From Candidatus Poribacteria bacterium (lineage in GTDB: Bacteria; Poribacteria; WGA-4E; WGA-3G), in the NCBI GenBank assembly GCA_028818995.1, contig JAPPMR010000099.1, positions 1 to 9,671 of the forward strand: DNA of 9,671 nucleotides, written 5' to 3'. The notes beneath the pieces are model-generated. The model had not been told where the DNA came from and searched no databases. It was given only the letters and a program-made list of their open reading frames with translations. The first letter of the stretch is position 1, and each line of letters starts with the position of its first letter. Positions 7,412 through 9,671 of this stretch are shown one piece after another. The position numbers and the translations under genes were made by a program.

Positions 7412-9499
7412 TTTTCTAATTACCATTCGGCGTGTCGCTTTCATCTGACCCGCTTGGAGTGTATAAAAATAGACACCACTTGCAACCAGTTCACCCTCAA
7501 AATTCCGTCCATCCCAATATGCTGCCTTGTTTTTGGACCGATAAGTCCCAGCCCCCTGATAACCTATGTTAAGTTTCCTAATAATTTCTCCCTTTAGGTT
7601 ATAGATGTGAACATGAACGTTTGCGTCATTTGCTAAATCGTAAGGTATCCACGTCTCTGGATTGAAAGGATTCGGGAAGTTTGGTAAAAGCACTGTTTCT
7701 TCTGGGGTTACGCTATTAAGTAATCCTTCCAAGGTAGCGATACCCAGTTTAAAGACATTTGAACCATCGTCGGCTAAGCGTGCATCTGAGAGCCATTCAT
7801 CCACTAAACTAAGATGTTTTTGGGAAATCTGTGTCTGTGTTGCAGGTGCCCCCGTGTTGGTAGATTCACCGAGATGTGCGGCAACTATAAGCAAGTCAAT
7901 GATGTTAACGCTACCATCCCTGTTCACGTCAACTTTCGAATTTTCTGGTGCCTCAGCACCAAAATTATTTGAGATCAAGACAAGGTCTTGGAAATCAACA
8001 ACACCATCGTTGTTTATATCCCAGGGTAACGTTTGTAAAACATGGAATTGTTCCGGTATATTAGATAACGCCCCTTGCCAGCCAGCATGTAGTTTTTCAC
8101 TGAGTTGTTCAACAAGTTCCTTGTTTTCTGGTAGATTCGCAATATTGACAGTTTCATTTGGGTCAGCGAGATAATCGTAAAGTTCTTTGCCTTTTATCCC
8201 ATTATTTCCCCATTCGGTGTATCTGTATTGTCTGGTACGCATGCTGTATCCATCCACAGAAGTTTTATTGCTTATTCTGGTCAATTGACTAAATACGGCT
8301 GTTTTCCAGGTCTGTGTCGGCTCCTCTATGACAGGTACCATACTAATTCCTTCAAGTTCTGTTGGAATTGGTAGCTGACAGGCATCACATAATGTCGGAT
8401 AGATGTCAACAAGTTCAACTAAGGCATCTGTATTTACATTCCGATGCGTTTGCCCTGGGATGCTGACTATCAAAGGTGAACGGACAGAATCCTCAAAGAG
8501 AGTGTTTTTTCGCCAGAGTCCATGTTCCCCAAGATGAAATCCATGATCTCCCCAAAAAACGATTACCGTCTTTTCAGTAAGACTTAGCATATCTAAATGG
8601 GCTAAGACACGTCCTATTAAGGCATCTATATAACTGATATTTGCTGCATAAGCCAAAGTTAATTCCACCGTTTTCTCATCAGAAAACGGTGGGTAATGAG
8701 CAATATCTTGATAAGCTTTCATTCCTTTAGGGTTCTCAGCTATTTTCGGGGCATTTCTTGGAAGAGTTGAATCAATCGGGACTTTGAAGTCTTGCGTTGT
8801 GTATAAATCAAAGTATTTTCTTGGGGCGTAGAACGGTAAATGTGGTTTGTTAAAACCAACTGCGAGGAAAAATTGCTTATCCTTAATTTCTGTTAGGACT
8901 TCTAAAGCAGCGTTGACAATCTGTCCATCTTCCAGTTCATCATCGGCTACATCAAGTGCTTGCCAAGAGGGGGACGTAGTTTTATTTATGTATTTCCAGG
9001 GTTGTCGCCAGATTGGAGCACTCCATGAAAGTTTATCCTTCCATGCTGCATCCCCATGAGCGACTTTACCAACAGAGCGAGTATGGTAACCGTGGTTTTT
9101 GAAGTGTTGTGGGAGTGTTACTACATTAGGTAGCACTTCACGAAAATCTGTAGGATTGTCATGAACACCCGTTGTATCGGGGCGTAACCCAGTAAGTACT
9201 GAAACGCGGGAGGGATTACAAACCGGAAATTGGCAGTAAGCACGATTGAAAAGTGTTCCTCGTTGTGAAAGTCTATCAATGTTGGGTGTGTGCATCACTG
9301 AATTTCCATAGCAGCCTAACATAGGGCGTAGATCGTCAATAGCAATAAACAATACATTGTATTGGCCCACAGTATCTGCCCGAAGTTTAGGTAAAAGACT
9401 TGTTGCGAAAGCTGCCGCACCCACTTTCAAGCCTGTTGAAAGGAAATGTCGCCGAGTGAACGGGTGTAAGGATGCCTTCTGCTGATCAATATCTTTCAT
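7409..9499 (-). CDS. Tat-exported iduronate-2-sulfatase-like sulfatase (copy B)
   Basis: A 696-residue paralogue of copy A with the same build. The Tat signal TRRHFLSTGLKVGAAAF is at 15-31. The sulfatase domain covers about 46-475, with Cys94 in CNPSR as the formylglycine precursor, Asp55, Asp56, Asp318 and His319 for calcium, and Lys145, His148, His220 and Lys331 lining the active site. Unlike copy A it keeps the full set, including His148, and its DDLRPMLGCYG and SRVSVLTGLRPDTT stretches resemble human IDS. A dockerin pair follows (ligands Asp494/Asn496/Asp498/Asp505 and Asp524/Asn526/Asp528/Asp535), then the linker and the C-terminal sorting-type domain from about 606. AGGAG nine bases upstream supports the ATG at 9499. 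The enzyme should act outside the cytoplasm, cleaving sulfate esters from a glycan. Iduronate 2-sulfate in a glycosaminoglycan-like polymer is the obvious candidate, not proven. Confidence 0.94.
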   Translation of the reverse strand: MKDIDQQKASLHPFTRRHFLSTGLKVGAAAFATSLLPKLRADTVGQYNVLFIAIDDLRPMLGCYGNSVMHTPNIDRLSQRGTLFNRAYCQFPVCNPSRVSVLTGLRPDTTGVHDNPTDFREVLPNVVTLPQHFKNHGYHTRSVGKVAHGDAAWKDKLSWSAPIWRQPWKYINKTTSPSWQALDVADDELEDGQIVNAALEVLTEIKDKQFFLAVGFNKPHLPFYAPRKYFDLYTTQDFKVPIDSTLPRNAPKIAENPKGMKAYQDIAHYPPFSDEKTVELTLAYAANISYIDALIGRVLAHLDMLSLTEKTVIVFWGDHGFHLGEHGLWRKNTLFEDSVRSPLIVSIPGQTHRNVNTDALVELVDIYPTLCDACQLPIPTELEGISMVPVIEEPTQTWKTAVFSQLTRISNKTSVDGYSMRTRQYRYTEWGNNGIKGKELYDYLADPNETVNIANLPENKELVEQLSEKLHAGWQGALSNIPEQFHVLQTLPWDINNDGVVDFQDLVLISNNFGAEAPENSKVDVNRDGSVNIIDLLIVAAHLGESTNTGAPATQTQISQKHLSLVDEWLSDARLADDGSNVFKLGIATLEGLLNSVTPEETVLLPNFPNPFNPETWIPYDLANDANVHVHIYNLKGEIIRKLNIGYQGAGTYRSKNKAAYWDGRNFEGELVASGVYFYTLQAGQMKATRRMVIRK

Positions 9500-9507
9500 G
9501 TGATGTT

Positions 9508-9514
9508 CTCCTTA
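9508..9514 (-). promoter_or_regulatory. Stop/ribosome-site overlap before sulfatase copy B
   Basis: TAAGGAG on the minus strand merges the stop of the right-edge gene (9512-9514) with the ribosome binding site of copy B. The arrangement is nearly the same as at 7406-7411, so the junction seems to have been copied along with the gene. Confidence 0.7.
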
Positions 9515-9671
9515 TTTTCCAATTACCATTTTGCGGGTTACTTTCGTTTGACCAGCACAAAGCGTATAGAAATAGATTCCACTTGCGACAGGTTCACCAA
9601 CAGAATTACAACCATTCCAATATGCTGCGCGTGATCGTGTCCTATAAGTGCCAGCAGCTTGAAAACCGATA
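9512..9671 (-). CDS. 3' end of a third paralogue with C-terminal sorting-type domain (partial)
   Basis: Only the last 52 full codons and a TAA stop are in the window; the gene continues past the right edge. The translated end aligns without gaps to the tails of both sulfatases: FQAAGTYRTRSRAAYWNGCN, then GEPVASGIYFYTL and a basic end finishing VTRKMVIGK. This is the FlgD-like/T9SS-like C-terminal sorting module. With a 12-base gap and the same stop/ribosome-site junction, the gene is very likely another tandem sulfatase, but the catalytic part is not visible. The same tail occurs on many unrelated exported proteins in such genomes, so the sulfatase identity is an inference. Confidence 0.75.
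   Translation of the reverse strand, partial: IGFQAAGTYRTRSRAAYWNGCNSVGEPVASGIYFYTLCAGQTKVTRKMVIGK

Larger units (their letters stand above)
5329..9671 (-). repeat. Tandem array of sulfatase paralogues
   Basis: Two complete genes and the end of a third lie head to tail with the same domain order and the same junction. Identity is patchy at DNA level. Exact shared runs include 26 bases at 5564-5589 and 7644-7669, 24 bases at 6038-6061 and 8124-8147, and 27 bases at 6287-6313 and 8391-8417, while the region between residues about 155 and 275 is much more divergent. This indicates an old tandem duplication, perhaps with local gene conversion. Confidence 0.8.

Noticed and set aside
7662..8174. 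Plus-strand 170-codon open frame opposite sulfatase copy B
   Set aside because: It lies antisense to the dockerin and tail region. A similar open frame at 5723-6085 opposite copy A reflects the shared sense sequence. Neither has a recognisable domain or a convincing ribosome binding site.

Overview
The window looks like a chromosomal segment of an uncultured bacterium. The best guess is Candidatus Poribacteria or a close relative: both complete sulfatases end in a C-terminal module opening with NFPNPFNPETWIPYDLA, preceded by a linker of the type WL.EA...DDGS.VF..GIA.LE. From memory this combination is very common in poribacterial exported proteins. The Tat-exported sulfatases, the dockerin pairs and the moderate-to-low GC fit that reading. 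The assignment rests on recall, not on a search.

Plus strand, left end (1-1287). The 3' part of a gene for a TonB C-terminal-domain protein enters from the left edge. After a 147-base gap with a plausible sigma70-type promoter comes a short-chain dehydrogenase with an intact catalytic tetrad but an unusually short C-terminus.

Minus strand, the rest (1312-9671). Seven genes all read leftward. In order of transcription they are: the 3' end of a sulfatase-like paralogue cut by the right edge; two complete Tat-targeted, iduronate-2-sulfatase-like enzymes, each with a dockerin pair and a C-terminal sorting-type domain; a Wzi-type outer-membrane capsule/exopolysaccharide protein; a DUF1972 GT4 glycosyltransferase; a small PglC/WcaJ-type phosphoglycosyl transferase; and a DUF983 membrane protein with a zinc-ribbon-like motif. 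Most gaps are 10-38 nt. Only the 155-nt gap between wzi and the GT4 gene is large, so there may be one transcript or two.

Working together (inference). The phosphoglycosyl transferase would load the first sugar phosphate onto the lipid carrier, the GT4 enzyme would extend the glycan, and the Wzi-like barrel would help hold or assemble the polymer at the surface. The exported sulfatases would remove sulfate either from host or environmental sulfated glycans or from the cell's own surface polymer. The points most worth a second look are this sulfatase-to-exopolysaccharide arrangement, the unusual three-part targeting of the sulfatases (Tat signal, dockerin pair, sorting-type tail), and the loss of an active-site histidine in one of the two tandem paralogues. 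No RNA genes, CRISPR arrays or insertion sequences were seen, and no gene-free stretch exceeds 300 bases.
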